DNA of 64,000 bases. It comes from an uncultured Collinsella sp. (GTDB lineage: Bacteria; Actinomycetota; Coriobacteriia; Coriobacteriales; Coriobacteriaceae). The notes under the pieces are model-generated. The model did no database searches and had not been told where the DNA came from. It saw only the letters and a program-made list of their open reading frames with translations. Position 1 is the first letter of the stretch. Each line of letters starts with the position of its first letter. This document shows positions 52,606 through 60,779 of the stretch, piece by piece. Location: the NCBI GenBank assembly GCA_900544095.1, contig UQTV01000003.1, positions 124,001 through 188,000 of the forward strand. The letters are read 5' to 3'. The position numbers and the translations under genes were made by a program.

Positions 52606-53450
52606 CAGCTAGCGATCAGGGGGACTGCGGGAACGTCAGAAGCAGCAACGCGAGCCGCAAATCCCGCCTCGGTCAGCTCGATGACCTCGGTAAACGTTGC
52701 ATCGAAAAACTCCTCGGTTAGCAGGCGATACGGCGGATGATCGGGCTCGCCGGGGTTTTCGCGTACAATCTCGTGCATGACGCCGATAGTCTTGAGCACA
52801 TATTCTTTATGGATGGGATACTGCCCAAAACGCGTCGCAGCGGTATAGAGGCGATCGGTCGCACGCGGAATGGAAACGATGCCCAGCGTCTTGCCAAACC
52901 AGTCAAAATCGCCCTGCTTTTTAATGCGGAATTCCTCGCACGGCTTGCCGCCGTGTGCTTCCAGATACTGGTTCACACGCGTGTTCCATACCGTGTCGGC
53001 CACCAGATGCGACCAGACGCCCAGCGTTAAATCGAGCAGCGACTGCGCCACATCTTCGGACGCAAGCGAGAACTCACAGGCGCCGGGACCGACAACCGGC
53101 TCGGCATCCCTGTAGCGCTGAGGATAGTGCACGCGGTTCAGTCGCTCGCGCTCCTCGACAATCGAGGTAGCCTCAGCAGGTTCGCCCGCGGGTGCGCCTT
53201 TAAGCAGCGGCGCCACATAGGTATCCCAGAACTCGTGCTCGCGCGGCTTAGGGATAGGCTCGGGCTTTGCAAAGTGCGTAATGCGATACGGAATGGGATC
53301 GGCGATGCCAGGGACCATATAGCCCACGAAGATATCCGGAACCACGCAGCCAAACAAAAAGGCATTGCGGTCGCGCACGCTATCGGCAAGCACGCTAGCA
53401 CGTGCCAGCAAGCGCTCCGTTTGAGCGATATGAATGTTCCAACTTGGCAT
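52602..53450 (-). CDS. Zinc-dependent phospholipase C-like protein
   Basis: 282 residues, no signal peptide. The N-terminus MPSWNIHIAQTERLLARA with FLFGCVVPDIFVGYMVPG and THF resembles the zinc-dependent phospholipase C / S1-P1 superfamily, where Trp1, His and Asp residues bind the zinc cluster. A middle LTLGVWSHLVADTVWNTRVN gives the H-x-x-x-D pair typical of the fold. The start at 53450 follows GGGGGTG. These cytoplasmic versions are common in gut Actinobacteria and Firmicutes with unknown substrates. It stands alone, convergent with pyk. Confidence 0.78.
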   Translation of the reverse strand: MPSWNIHIAQTERLLARASVLADSVRDRNAFLFGCVVPDIFVGYMVPGIADPIPYRITHFAKPEPIPKPREHEFWDTYVAPLLKGAPAGEPAEATSIVEERERLNRVHYPQRYRDAEPVVGPGACEFSLASEDVAQSLLDLTLGVWSHLVADTVWNTRVNQYLEAHGGKPCEEFRIKKQGDFDWFGKTLGIVSIPRATDRLYTAATRFGQYPIHKEYVLKTIGVMHEIVRENPGEPDHPPYRLLTEEFFDATFTEVIELTEAGFAARVAASDVPAVPLIASC

Positions 53451-53528
53451 AGCCACCCCCATAAAACCTGGTTAACTATACCATCACGGCAGAGTCGCAC
53501 AGGCGGCCATACATACCCTACGCAGCAA

Positions 53529-54323
53529 CTATTCCGCAGCACCGCTTTCGGTTCCATACGACGGCACGGGCGCCTCGACCACATGGTGATATCGATCGAT
53601 ATAGATGGCACGGGCCTCCAGGCGGCGCACCAAATCTTGATGGTGCGTACTCATCAAAACCGTCTTACCGGCAGCAACGTAGGCCAGCAAAAAGTTGACT
53701 ACGATGTCGCACGAGTCCTCATCGAGCCCGTTGGTGGGCTCATCGAGCACTAGGATATCGGGGTTCATCGACACCACCGCAGCCAGCGCAACGCGCTTCT
53801 TTTGCCCGCCCGAAAGCTGATAGGGCGAGGCATCGACCAGATCGACAACCTGGAACAGCTCCATGGCATCGCGGACGCGGCGCTCGAGCTCGTCTGTCGG
53901 CAGCCCCATCTGCGCGGGGCCAAAAGCAACTTCCTCGCCCACCGTAGCGCAGAACAGCTGGGCGTCGGCATTCTGGAACACAAAGCCCACGCGCTGATGA
54001 AAACGCTGAGCGGCTGCGGAATCCTTGAGATATGCCGCATCGATCACGTGCCCGTCAAACAGGTACGCACCCGCGTCCGCTAGTTCAAGACCGTTGATAA
54101 GGCGCATAATCGTCGTCTTACCGCAGCCGTTGGGACCGAGTAGGGCAACGAGTTCACCACGATCGACCTGCAGCGACACACCATCGACAACCGTATGCCC
54201 CGCATAGGAGAACAGCACGTCGCGAAACTCGATGAGCGGCACGCTCTTGGCGCCAGTAGCACCGCTCGCGCCCATCACGCCATTCGTATCGTTTGCCAAA
54301 ACGTCGCCCTTCCCTATCCACAT
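53529..54323 (-). CDS. cbiO: ECF transporter ATPase (CbiO/NikO type)
   Basis: ATP-binding subunit of the Ni/Co energy-coupling-factor importer. 264 residues from the ATG at 54323; a TTG at 54303 with AAGG in front is a plausible alternative. Walker A ALLGPNGCGKTTIMRLING, Q-loop VGFVFQNADAQLFCATVGEE (the Q-N-x-D-x-Q-L-F form is typical of ECF ATPases), signature YQLSGGQKKRVALAAV, Walker B ILVLDEPTNGLD and switch His TVLMSTHHQDLV. Last gene of the M-Q-O operon. Confidence 0.93.
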   Translation of the reverse strand: MWIGKGDVLANDTNGVMGASGATGAKSVPLIEFRDVLFSYAGHTVVDGVSLQVDRGELVALLGPNGCGKTTIMRLINGLELADAGAYLFDGHVIDAAYLKDSAAAQRFHQRVGFVFQNADAQLFCATVGEEVAFGPAQMGLPTDELERRVRDAMELFQVVDLVDASPYQLSGGQKKRVALAAVVSMNPDILVLDEPTNGLDEDSCDIVVNFLLAYVAAGKTVLMSTHHQDLVRRLEARAIYIDRYHHVVEAPVPSYGTESGAAE

Positions 54324-54343
54324 CGACGGCTCGGCCGCCCGCG

Positions 54344-55180
54344 CTACAGCACCGCGCACAACACGGCGAGCAGCACCACGACGACCGCATAGACCGCATC
54401 GCGCCAGCCAAAGCCGCTCCGCGCGGGAGTCGGATACGCACCGGCAAAGCCACGGCAAAGCATAGCCTCGTCCATCGCGCGGCTGCATTCCATCGCCTTG
54501 ATAAAGGTCATGCCCATGATACCCGCGATCGAATCGGTACGCGAAAAACCCGCAGGCGCACGACCCACACTGCGCAGCATGACCGATTCGGTCAGATCGT
54601 GCGCCGTGCGTCCCAGCACCTCGATGTGCTTGAGCGCCATATCAAACGTAAAGATGACCTCGTCGGGCAGCTGTAGCGTCTTGAGCGCCGCCGACATGCG
54701 GCTCCAGGTGAGCGTCCACGAAACGCCCAGCACGAACGACACGTTAATGAACGTCTTGAGCGCGATCTTGAGCATGGCGCCCGCGGCAGAAGCGCCCAGC
54801 AGCAGGGCAGGCAGTGCCAGAACCACCGCAAGCCCCGTGGCGCCGAGCGCCGGTACAAAGGTCGCACGCAGCCCGCGTACGGGGCGCACGGCAACGAGCA
54901 CCAGCGCGATAGCCGCCATCAACATCAGATACAGCGGGCTTTGCGTCAGGCACACGCACAGAACGCAGACGAACATCCCCACCAGGCGCACCGGAGCCGA
55001 AACGCAAGAAAGGGCGCGGTCGATTATCGACCCGCCCTTGTGTGCGCCACCGCCCAGACGGACCCGCTCAAGCAGGCTCGCCAGGTGCAGGACATTCTTT
55101 TGCATCACACGATGTCGAGCCCCCGCGGGCTCGTAACGCTGCTCGACCGCAAGCCAGCTAGGCAGCTCGGCTATTGCCAT
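54344..55180 (-). CDS. cbiQ: ECF transporter transmembrane T-component (CbiQ/NikQ type)
   Basis: 278 residues, with about five to six helices (VRLVGMFVCVLCVCLTQSPL, YLMLMAAIALVLVAVRP, ALGATGLAVVLALPALLLG and a C-terminal AVYAVVVVLLAVLCAVL). The two short coupling motifs of T-components are seen as SVMLRSVGRAPAGF and EAMLCRGFAGAYPT (A-M-x-x-R-G). It couples the ATPase to the substrate subunit. The ATG at 55180 overlaps the upstream gene by 23 bases, with AAGGCGG as RBS. Confidence 0.92.
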   Translation of the reverse strand: MAIAELPSWLAVEQRYEPAGARHRVMQKNVLHLASLLERVRLGGGAHKGGSIIDRALSCVSAPVRLVGMFVCVLCVCLTQSPLYLMLMAAIALVLVAVRPVRGLRATFVPALGATGLAVVLALPALLLGASAAGAMLKIALKTFINVSFVLGVSWTLTWSRMSAALKTLQLPDEVIFTFDMALKHIEVLGRTAHDLTESVMLRSVGRAPAGFSRTDSIAGIMGMTFIKAMECSRAMDEAMLCRGFAGAYPTPARSGFGWRDAVYAVVVVLLAVLCAVL

Positions 55181-56240
55181 GAGCACCGCCTTCCTTGACC
55201 GTCAGCGAGACCAGGCGGAATGCGATGGTGAGCACCGCCACGCCAATCACGCCCGAAAGAATATACATCGCGGCCTGGCCGGCAAAGCCAAGGCCCTGTT
55301 CCTCGGAATAGGCCTGCAGGTAATCACCCGTGGGCAGCGCGTCGGCAAAGGTCGGGGTATCGAGACCGACCGAAGCCTGCAGGCTGTCGTCGCCAGCCTC
55401 CTGAACGGCAGTCGCGGCGCCCTCAGCGTCCCACTCGCCCCAGGCGTCACCGGTGGCAAGCAAGCCGAGCGGCGTGGCCGCCACGAGCACGGCGACCAGA
55501 ATGAGCGTGGGAATCAGGGAAGTCTTCTTGGCAGTACCATCGGCGGCAAGCTGGCCATCGACGGCCTCGGGCCCGACGATAACGCTCGGCGCCGTCTTCT
55601 TGATAAAGCCGTAGATGGCGGCCGTCGCCACGCCCTCGATCACGCCGGCAACCAGCATATGCGGAATCAACATGGCCGGAATAGCCACGGACAGCGGGAA
55701 GGGGCAGTAAAGCGGAGCGCCCGAGGCGTTGGTGAAGAGCATCGGCTGAATGCCAAACTCGATTGCCGCGCACAGGGCCGCCAGGCACAGGCCGACCCAG
55801 CCGCTCACGATGGCAGAAACCGAAGTGCCCCAGCTCTTGTCGTGCAGACGACTGTTGAGCGCACGGAACACGATAGCAGCGACAAACGGCAGCACAAAGG
55901 CCATGTTAAAGCAGTTGGCGCCAAAGGACAGAACGCCGCCGTCGCCAAACAGCAGAGCCTGCAGCGCGAGTGCAACCGAGACTGCTATGGCAGCAGCCTC
56001 GGGGCCCAGCAGCAGCGCGATGAGCGCGCCACCAACGGCGTGACCAGTGGTGCCACCGGGGAGCGGCACGTTGAACATCATGAGCAAGAAGGAGAACGCG
56101 GCGCAGATGCCCAGAAACGCCATATGCTCGCGATCGAGCGTGGCGCGTACCTTTTTGATGCAATGGACCCAAACGGGCACCATCGCCACCGCCATAACGG
56201 CATCGGTCTGCGGGGACAGATAATTATCGGGAATATGCAT
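55158..56240 (-). CDS. cbiM: ECF substrate subunit CbiM/NikM with fused CbiN/NikN-like domain
   Basis: 360-residue membrane protein. The start at 56240 (RBS GAGAGG) gives MHIPDNYLSPQTDAVMAVAM; in CbiM/NikM the N-terminal Met and His2 are metal ligands, so earlier starts are ruled out. Six to seven helices follow, including MFNVPLPGGTTGHAVGGALI with the second metal His. After about residue 225 comes a separate C-terminal unit: a helix (LIPTLILVAVLVAATPLGLL), an external loop with GDAWGEWDAEG (PDGLE-type motif) and a last helix. This is the NikMN-like fusion of M and N components. The NikR-type operator upstream argues for nickel. Confidence 0.92.
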   Translation of the reverse strand: MHIPDNYLSPQTDAVMAVAMVPVWVHCIKKVRATLDREHMAFLGICAAFSFLLMMFNVPLPGGTTGHAVGGALIALLLGPEAAAIAVSVALALQALLFGDGGVLSFGANCFNMAFVLPFVAAIVFRALNSRLHDKSWGTSVSAIVSGWVGLCLAALCAAIEFGIQPMLFTNASGAPLYCPFPLSVAIPAMLIPHMLVAGVIEGVATAAIYGFIKKTAPSVIVGPEAVDGQLAADGTAKKTSLIPTLILVAVLVAATPLGLLATGDAWGEWDAEGAATAVQEAGDDSLQASVGLDTPTFADALPTGDYLQAYSEEQGLGFAGQAAMYILSGVIGVAVLTIAFRLVSLTVKEGGAHGNSRAA

Positions 56241-56264
56241 GAGCCCTCTCAATCAGAACGTTGC

Positions 56265-56292
56265 GTGTTACGTTTCCAACAATCCGTAACAC
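56265..56292. promoter_or_regulatory. NikR-type operator
   Basis: GTGTTAC-N14-GTAACAC, perfect over 8 bp on each side if the adjacent G/C is counted (GTGTTACG..CGTAACAC). This spacing and sequence equal a NikR operator pattern described for Desulfovibrio-type bacteria. It lies between the promoter and the transporter start codon. Confidence 0.72.
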
Positions 56293-56301
56293 CGACTCTG
56301 C

Positions 56302-56330
56302 ATACTAACAAAAAGGCGCACCGCCCACAA
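56302..56330 (-). promoter_or_regulatory. Promoter of the ECF nickel/cobalt transporter operon
   Basis: Minus strand TTGTGG (56325-56330) and TAGTAT (56302-56307) with 17-bp spacing. The operator begins about 10 bases after the -10, where a bound repressor would block initiation. The rest of the gap, 56331-56458, shows nothing recognisable; no cobalamin riboswitch is present. Confidence 0.6.
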
Positions 56331-56458
56331 CGCAGCACGCCCTTGCAATACGTACGTTATTAACCCAGGTCCACGCACCGTCCAATAAAGGCCCATGCAC
56401 TCCCAACTTTCCGGTCACCCGGAAGAAGGTGCAGTCCGCTCGCAACAAGGTTAACGCA

Positions 56459-56553
56459 GGAACCCGCCCCCGAGAGGGGTTTTCTAAGGCAACATCCCGC
56501 AGCCGCAAAGCGGGGAGGACCTTGCCGTGAAAACCCCGCAGGGGGCGGGTTCC
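56459..56553. repeat. Second long-palindrome family, copy 2
   Basis: GGAACCCGCCCCC pairs with GGGGGCGGGTTCC, GGGGTTTTC with GAAAACCCC, and GGCAA with TTGCC. The apex CGCAAAGCG is followed by GGGAGGACC, as in the copy at 47716. It starts 12 bases past the pheT stop. Confidence 0.75.
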
Positions 56554-56565
56554 GAACGGCAAAGA

Positions 56566-59019
56566 TTACGAGCGAACCTCGCCGTTTACGCCCTTGCACA
56601 CCTTGGTAACGATCTTCTGGTGCGCCTTTTCGACCTCTTCGCTGGTAAGCGTGTGGTCGTCGGAGCGATACGTAAGCGCAAAGGCCATGGACTTCTTGCC
56701 CGCTCCGATACGGATGGGATCGCGGTAGACGTCGAACAGACGCACACCCTCGAGCAGCTTGCCTCCGGCGCTGGTAATACGGCGCTCAAGATCCTCGCAG
56801 GTCACAGTGTTGTCGACTACGATAGCAAGGTCGTGCTCAACGGCCGGGTACTGCGAGAACTCACGGTAGTTCTCCTGGTTGCGGGCGCCCTTGATCAGCT
56901 TGTCCAGGTCGAGCTCAAAGGCAACGACAACCTCGTCAATGCCCATAGCCTCGCGCGCCTCGGGGTGAATCTCGCCAACCCAGCCCAGCACGGTACCGCC
57001 GGACAGAACCTCGGCGGCGCGACCCGGCTGCAAGAAGGCATAGCCCTCGCCCTCGACGGGACGGAAGCGGACCTTCTCGATGCGCAGCTGGGCAAGCAGC
57101 TCCTCGACGATGCCCTTGCCAAAGAAGAAACGCAGCTTACGGTACTTCATGTTCCAAGACCGCTCGCTCCACTGGCCCGAAAGCACGCCCGCCACAGACT
57201 TGGTCTCCTTGGGCAGGCTGGCGTTCTCGCGGCCATGGAACAGGCTGCCGACCTCGTACAGGTGCACGTTGGGCGTGCCGTGGGCCTCGTTGTAGGCCAC
57301 AGACTGCAGCAGACCCGGCAGCAGCGAGCGGCGCATCTCGGTCTGCTCGGCCACCAGCGGGTTCATGAGAACCACGGGGCAGCCGCGGCCCTCGGTGGAC
57401 ATACCAATCTTCTCCAGGTCGCCCGGGGCGGCAAAGCCAAAGGTCGTGGTCTCGTTGAGACCGCAGGCGCGCAGGATCTCGCCGACCTTACGGGTGAGCT
57501 TCTGCTCGCGGGTCAGACCGCCGATGTGGTTCTTGGCAGCCGGGATGGTCGCCGTAACGCGGCCCATGCCCCATAGGCGCAGAACCTCCTCGATCAGGTC
57601 GATCTCACGCGGCAGGTCGGGACGGAAGCTCGGCGGCGTGACCATAAAGTCCTCGCCGTCGCGCTCGACGGTGCAGCCCAGGCGGGTGAGCGAGCGCTCG
57701 ATAAAGTCGGGCTCGATGTCGGCACCGCAGATGGCGTGCACGCGGGCCAAGCGCAGCTTGATGCTGTCGATGGTCTTGGGCGCGGGGAACACGTCCACAT
57801 AGCCGGGGGCGACCTCGCCGCCGGCGATCTCCTCGATCAGCGCGCAGGTAACGTTGGCGACATCCACGCAGCCGGTCTCGTCGACCTGGCGCTCAAAGCG
57901 AATGGAGGCGTCGGAGATCAGCGACAGATCGCGGCTGGTGTGCGAGGTGCGACCGGCGTTGAAGCAGGCGCTCTCGACCATCACGTCGACGGTGTCGTCC
58001 TCGATCTCGGAATCCATGCCGCCCATGACACCGGCCAGCGCCACGGGACGCTCGCCGTCGGTGATGAGGCCCATGCCGGCGTCGAGCACGCGCTCCTCGC
58101 CGTCGAGCGTCGTGAACTTCTCGTCCTGCTGGGCGGCACGAACCACCACACGACGGTGGCCATCGCGCTCGGCAAAGGTGTCCAGGTCAAAGGCGTGCAG
58201 CGGCTGACCGGTGAGCATCATCATGTAGTTGGTGATGTCGACGATGTTGTTGTGCGGGCGCACGCCCAGGGCGTTGAGGCGCTTGACCATCCAGTCTGGC
58301 GACGGGCCGACCTTGACGTTGCGCACGATGCGGGCAACGTAGCGGTCGCACAGGCCCTCGTCGGCGATCTCGACCGAAAGCTCGTCGTCGGTCGCGCGGC
58401 CGGTCTCGACCTTGATAGCGGGCAGCTCAACGTGGAAATCGCGGTCGAAGATGGCGCCGGTCTCGCGGGCCATGCCGATCATGGACAGGCAGTCGGGGCG
58501 GTTGGGCGTGATCTCGCAGTCGAGCACGGTGTCGCTCGAGCCCACGTACTCGGCAAACGGCATGCCGCAGGGCGTATCCTCGGGCAGGATCATAATGCCG
58601 GAGTGGTCGCCACCCAGGCCAAGCTCGCGCGCGGAGCAGTTCATGCCCATGGACACGACGCCGCGGAGCTTGCTCTTCTTGATTTTGACGTCGCCGGGAA
58701 GCACGGCGCCGACCATGGCCGTGACGATGTGGTCGCCAGCCTCGAAGTTCTGCGCGCCGCAGACGATCTGCAGCGGGGCGGGGTTGCCGTCGGCGTCGAG
58801 ATTCTTGTCGCCCACGTCGACCGAGCACACATACATGTGATCGCTATCGGGGTGCGGGGTCTTGGTGAGCACCTTGGCGGTCACCACGTGGTCGAAGGAC
58901 TCGCCCACGGTGTCAATCGCCTCGACCTCGGTACCGGTACGGATGTATTCGTCCGAAAGGGTCTTGGGATCCTCCGGAATATCGATCATGGTCTTGAGCC
59001 AGTCGTAAGAAACGCGCAT
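56566..59019 (-). CDS. pheT: Phenylalanyl-tRNA synthetase beta subunit
   Basis: 817-residue beta chain of the (alpha-beta)2 enzyme. It opens MRVSYDWLKTMIDIPED and has the EMAP/tRNA-binding OB fold (KVLTKTPHPDSDHMYVCSVD with MGMNCSARELGLGGDHSGIM), the B3/B4 editing domain (EITPNRPDCLSMIGMARE), B5 (VFPAPKTIDSIKLRLARVHA, FRPDLPREIDLIEEVLRLWG) and the C-terminal RNP-like domain (YPAVEHDLAIVVDNTVTCED). The editing and tRNA-binding modules all look intact. RBS AAAGGAG. It follows pheS after 180 bases that hold palindrome copy 4. Confidence 0.96.
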   Translation of the reverse strand: MRVSYDWLKTMIDIPEDPKTLSDEYIRTGTEVEAIDTVGESFDHVVTAKVLTKTPHPDSDHMYVCSVDVGDKNLDADGNPAPLQIVCGAQNFEAGDHIVTAMVGAVLPGDVKIKKSKLRGVVSMGMNCSARELGLGGDHSGIMILPEDTPCGMPFAEYVGSSDTVLDCEITPNRPDCLSMIGMARETGAIFDRDFHVELPAIKVETGRATDDELSVEIADEGLCDRYVARIVRNVKVGPSPDWMVKRLNALGVRPHNNIVDITNYMMMLTGQPLHAFDLDTFAERDGHRRVVVRAAQQDEKFTTLDGEERVLDAGMGLITDGERPVALAGVMGGMDSEIEDDTVDVMVESACFNAGRTSHTSRDLSLISDASIRFERQVDETGCVDVANVTCALIEEIAGGEVAPGYVDVFPAPKTIDSIKLRLARVHAICGADIEPDFIERSLTRLGCTVERDGEDFMVTPPSFRPDLPREIDLIEEVLRLWGMGRVTATIPAAKNHIGGLTREQKLTRKVGEILRACGLNETTTFGFAAPGDLEKIGMSTEGRGCPVVLMNPLVAEQTEMRRSLLPGLLQSVAYNEAHGTPNVHLYEVGSLFHGRENASLPKETKSVAGVLSGQWSERSWNMKYRKLRFFFGKGIVEELLAQLRIEKVRFRPVEGEGYAFLQPGRAAEVLSGGTVLGWVGEIHPEAREAMGIDEVVVAFELDLDKLIKGARNQENYREFSQYPAVEHDLAIVVDNTVTCEDLERRITSAGGKLLEGVRLFDVYRDPIRIGAGKKSMAFALTYRSDDHTLTSEEVEKAHQKIVTKVCKGVNGEVRS

Positions 59020-59085
59020 CTAACTGGTCTCCTTTCATCTGTAACGTCTGCAATAAACAGACGGAAAACTCCAGCTACGGAGACG

Positions 59086-59183
59086 GGTTTCCGAGGTGCC
59101 GCAGATTGCCTTGAAAGAGGAGGGCCGCGTACTTAGGTACGCAACCGACGATTGAAAGGCAAGGTGCGGTGGCTCGGGAAGCC
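59086..59183. repeat. Dispersed imperfect palindrome, copy 4, between pheS and pheT
   Basis: Outer CCGAG/CTCGG and CCGCA/TGCGG, then TTGCCTT/AAGGCAA and GCGTAC/GTACGC. The unpaired GAAAGAGGAGG and CCGACGATTGAA are identical to copy 3 at 9136, while the middle stem differs (GCCTT here, TGACGT there). It lies inside an operon, so it may adjust pheT relative to pheS. Confidence 0.82.
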
Positions 59184-59199
59184 GCCGGGACAGGTCAAC

Positions 59200-60276
59200 T
59201 TAAAATTGGTTCAAGAAGCGCATATCGCCAGTCATGAGCGTTCGCAGGTCCGGCAGGTCGTAGCGCAGTGCCGCGACGCGCTCGGCGCCAATGCCAAAGG
59301 CGAAGCCGGTGTACTTCTCGGGGTCGATGCCGCAGTTGATGAGGACGTTGGGATCGACCATGCCGCAGCCCAGGATCTCGATCCAGCCGCTGTGCTTGCA
59401 GAAGTTGCAGCCCTTGCCGCCGCAGACGTGGCAGCTCACGTCCACCTCGCAGGAAGGCTCGGTGAAGGGGAAGAAGTGCGGGCGGTAACGCGTTTTGCGG
59501 TCCTCGCCAAACATGCACTTAACAAAGTAGTCGAGCGTGCCCTTAAGATCGCCAAAGGTAATGCCCTCGTCGACGACCAGGCCCTCGATCTGGTTGAACT
59601 GCGGCAGGTGGCAGGCGTCGGCCGTGTCGGGACGATAGACGGTGCCCGGGCAGATCATATAGATGGGCGGCTTTTGCGACTCCATGGTGTGGATCTGCAC
59701 GCCCGAGGTCTGAGTGCGTAGCAGTACGTCGGACTCGCCGTGGGCATGTGCCTCGGGGTGCGCGACGCTGCCGGGGTTGTTGTCGACCACGTAGAAGGTA
59801 TCGCGGGCCGAGCGGCTCGGATGATCCATGGGGGCGTTGAGCGCGGTGAAGTTGTAGTAGGAGGTATCGACCATGGGGCCGGACTCGACGGTGTAGCCGA
59901 TGCCACTAAAGATGTCCTCGGCCTCCTCGATGATCTGCTTGATCAGGTGCTGGTGGCCGATCTGCGGACGGATACCCGGCAGCGTGATGTCGACGGCCTC
60001 GTGCTCGAGTGCGTGCTTGAGGGCGGCGGCCTTCATCTCGGTGGTGCGCTCGTCGAGCATGTCCTCGATCAGCTGGCGCATCTCGTTGGCGCGCTTGCCC
60101 ATCATGGGGCGATCCTCGGGGGCGAGCTTGCCCATCATGCGCATCAGGCCGGTGATGCGGCCCTTGCGGCCGAGCAGCTCAACGCGCGCAGCCTCGAGCT
60201 TGGCTGCGTCGTCGGCGCCTGCGACGAGCTCCTTGGCCTCTTCCTCGAGTTTGACCAGATCATCAATCAGACTCAT
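59200..60276 (-). CDS. pheS: Phenylalanyl-tRNA synthetase alpha subunit
   Basis: 358-residue catalytic chain. N-terminal coiled coil (LVKLEEEAKELVAGADD and LLGRKGRITGLMRMMGKL), then the class II core: motif 1 near LPGIRPQIGHQHLIKQIIEE, motif 2 LLRTQTSGVQIHTMESQK with RPDTADACHLPQFNQIEGLV, the Phe pocket region RPHFFPFTEPSCEVDV and motif 3 GFAFGIGAERVAALRY. The Ala/Gly-sized residue in the Phe pocket is not resolved here. A four-Cys insert (CHVCGGKGCNFC) is of the common bacterial type. Start at 60276 with GAAAGGGAAGAC. Controlled by the T-box upstream. Confidence 0.96.
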   Translation of the reverse strand: MSLIDDLVKLEEEAKELVAGADDAAKLEAARVELLGRKGRITGLMRMMGKLAPEDRPMMGKRANEMRQLIEDMLDERTTEMKAAALKHALEHEAVDITLPGIRPQIGHQHLIKQIIEEAEDIFSGIGYTVESGPMVDTSYYNFTALNAPMDHPSRSARDTFYVVDNNPGSVAHPEAHAHGESDVLLRTQTSGVQIHTMESQKPPIYMICPGTVYRPDTADACHLPQFNQIEGLVVDEGITFGDLKGTLDYFVKCMFGEDRKTRYRPHFFPFTEPSCEVDVSCHVCGGKGCNFCKHSGWIEILGCGMVDPNVLINCGIDPEKYTGFAFGIGAERVAALRYDLPDLRTLMTGDMRFLNQF

Positions 60277-60360
60277 GTCTTCCCTTTCGTCTCTCGCGCA
60301 TCCACTTGCCGCGGCGGCTGGAGCCACCCGGAGCTGCGGATGTGCGGCCCGGTTCGGTAA

Positions 60361-60655
60361 CAAAAAACCGCCCTCGGGCATGTGCATTGCCCAAGGACGG
60401 TTGAATTCCGCGGTACCACCTTGTTTGACCCGGCGGATGTCTGGCCCGCCGCGCCCACTCTGTGCCCCTTGTCGCGAGGCTCACGGCTTCCCTACTGGGG
60501 CTTCGCCGCCGCTGACCGCGTGCCCGTTGAGGTCGCTGCTCGGGAGTGAACGCTTGGCCCTTGTCACCGCAGGAAGGCTCGCAGCCCATGACCTTCCCTC
60601 TCTTGCCGGCGACGCGGCGGGCAAAACCCTCTCCGTCAACGCATTGGGCTATAGG
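60361..60655 (-). promoter_or_regulatory. T-box riboswitch of pheST
   Basis: In RNA sense, a long structured leader (stem I region about 60655-60480) is followed by the T-box sequence AAGGTGGTACCGCGG (60408-60423) and then a terminator, CCGTCCTTGGGCAA paired with TGCCCGAGGGCGG and TTTTTT (60362-60400). Binding of uncharged tRNA to the TGG bulge in the T-box would form the antiterminator. A Phe specifier (TTC) is expected; I did not place it with certainty. This is the transcription-attenuation type, not the translational type known from ileS of other Actinobacteria. Confidence 0.9.
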
Positions 60656-60779
60656 ATAACACATTCTGCGTGTGCATCGCCGCGTTCCGTTTTGTTCGCA
60701 CCGGGTACAAGGCAGGTAGCTGTGCAAACTGGCCGCGCAGCCGCTTACGGCGCTCGGCCTGCGAGATTAAGGATACGGT

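Noticed and set aside
56241..56458. Cobalamin riboswitch upstream of the CbiM-type operon
   Set aside because: No B12-box or conserved core is found; a NikR-type operator is there instead.
57736..59136. Long plus-strand frame opposite pheT
   Set aside because: Same antisense effect; pheT is unambiguous.
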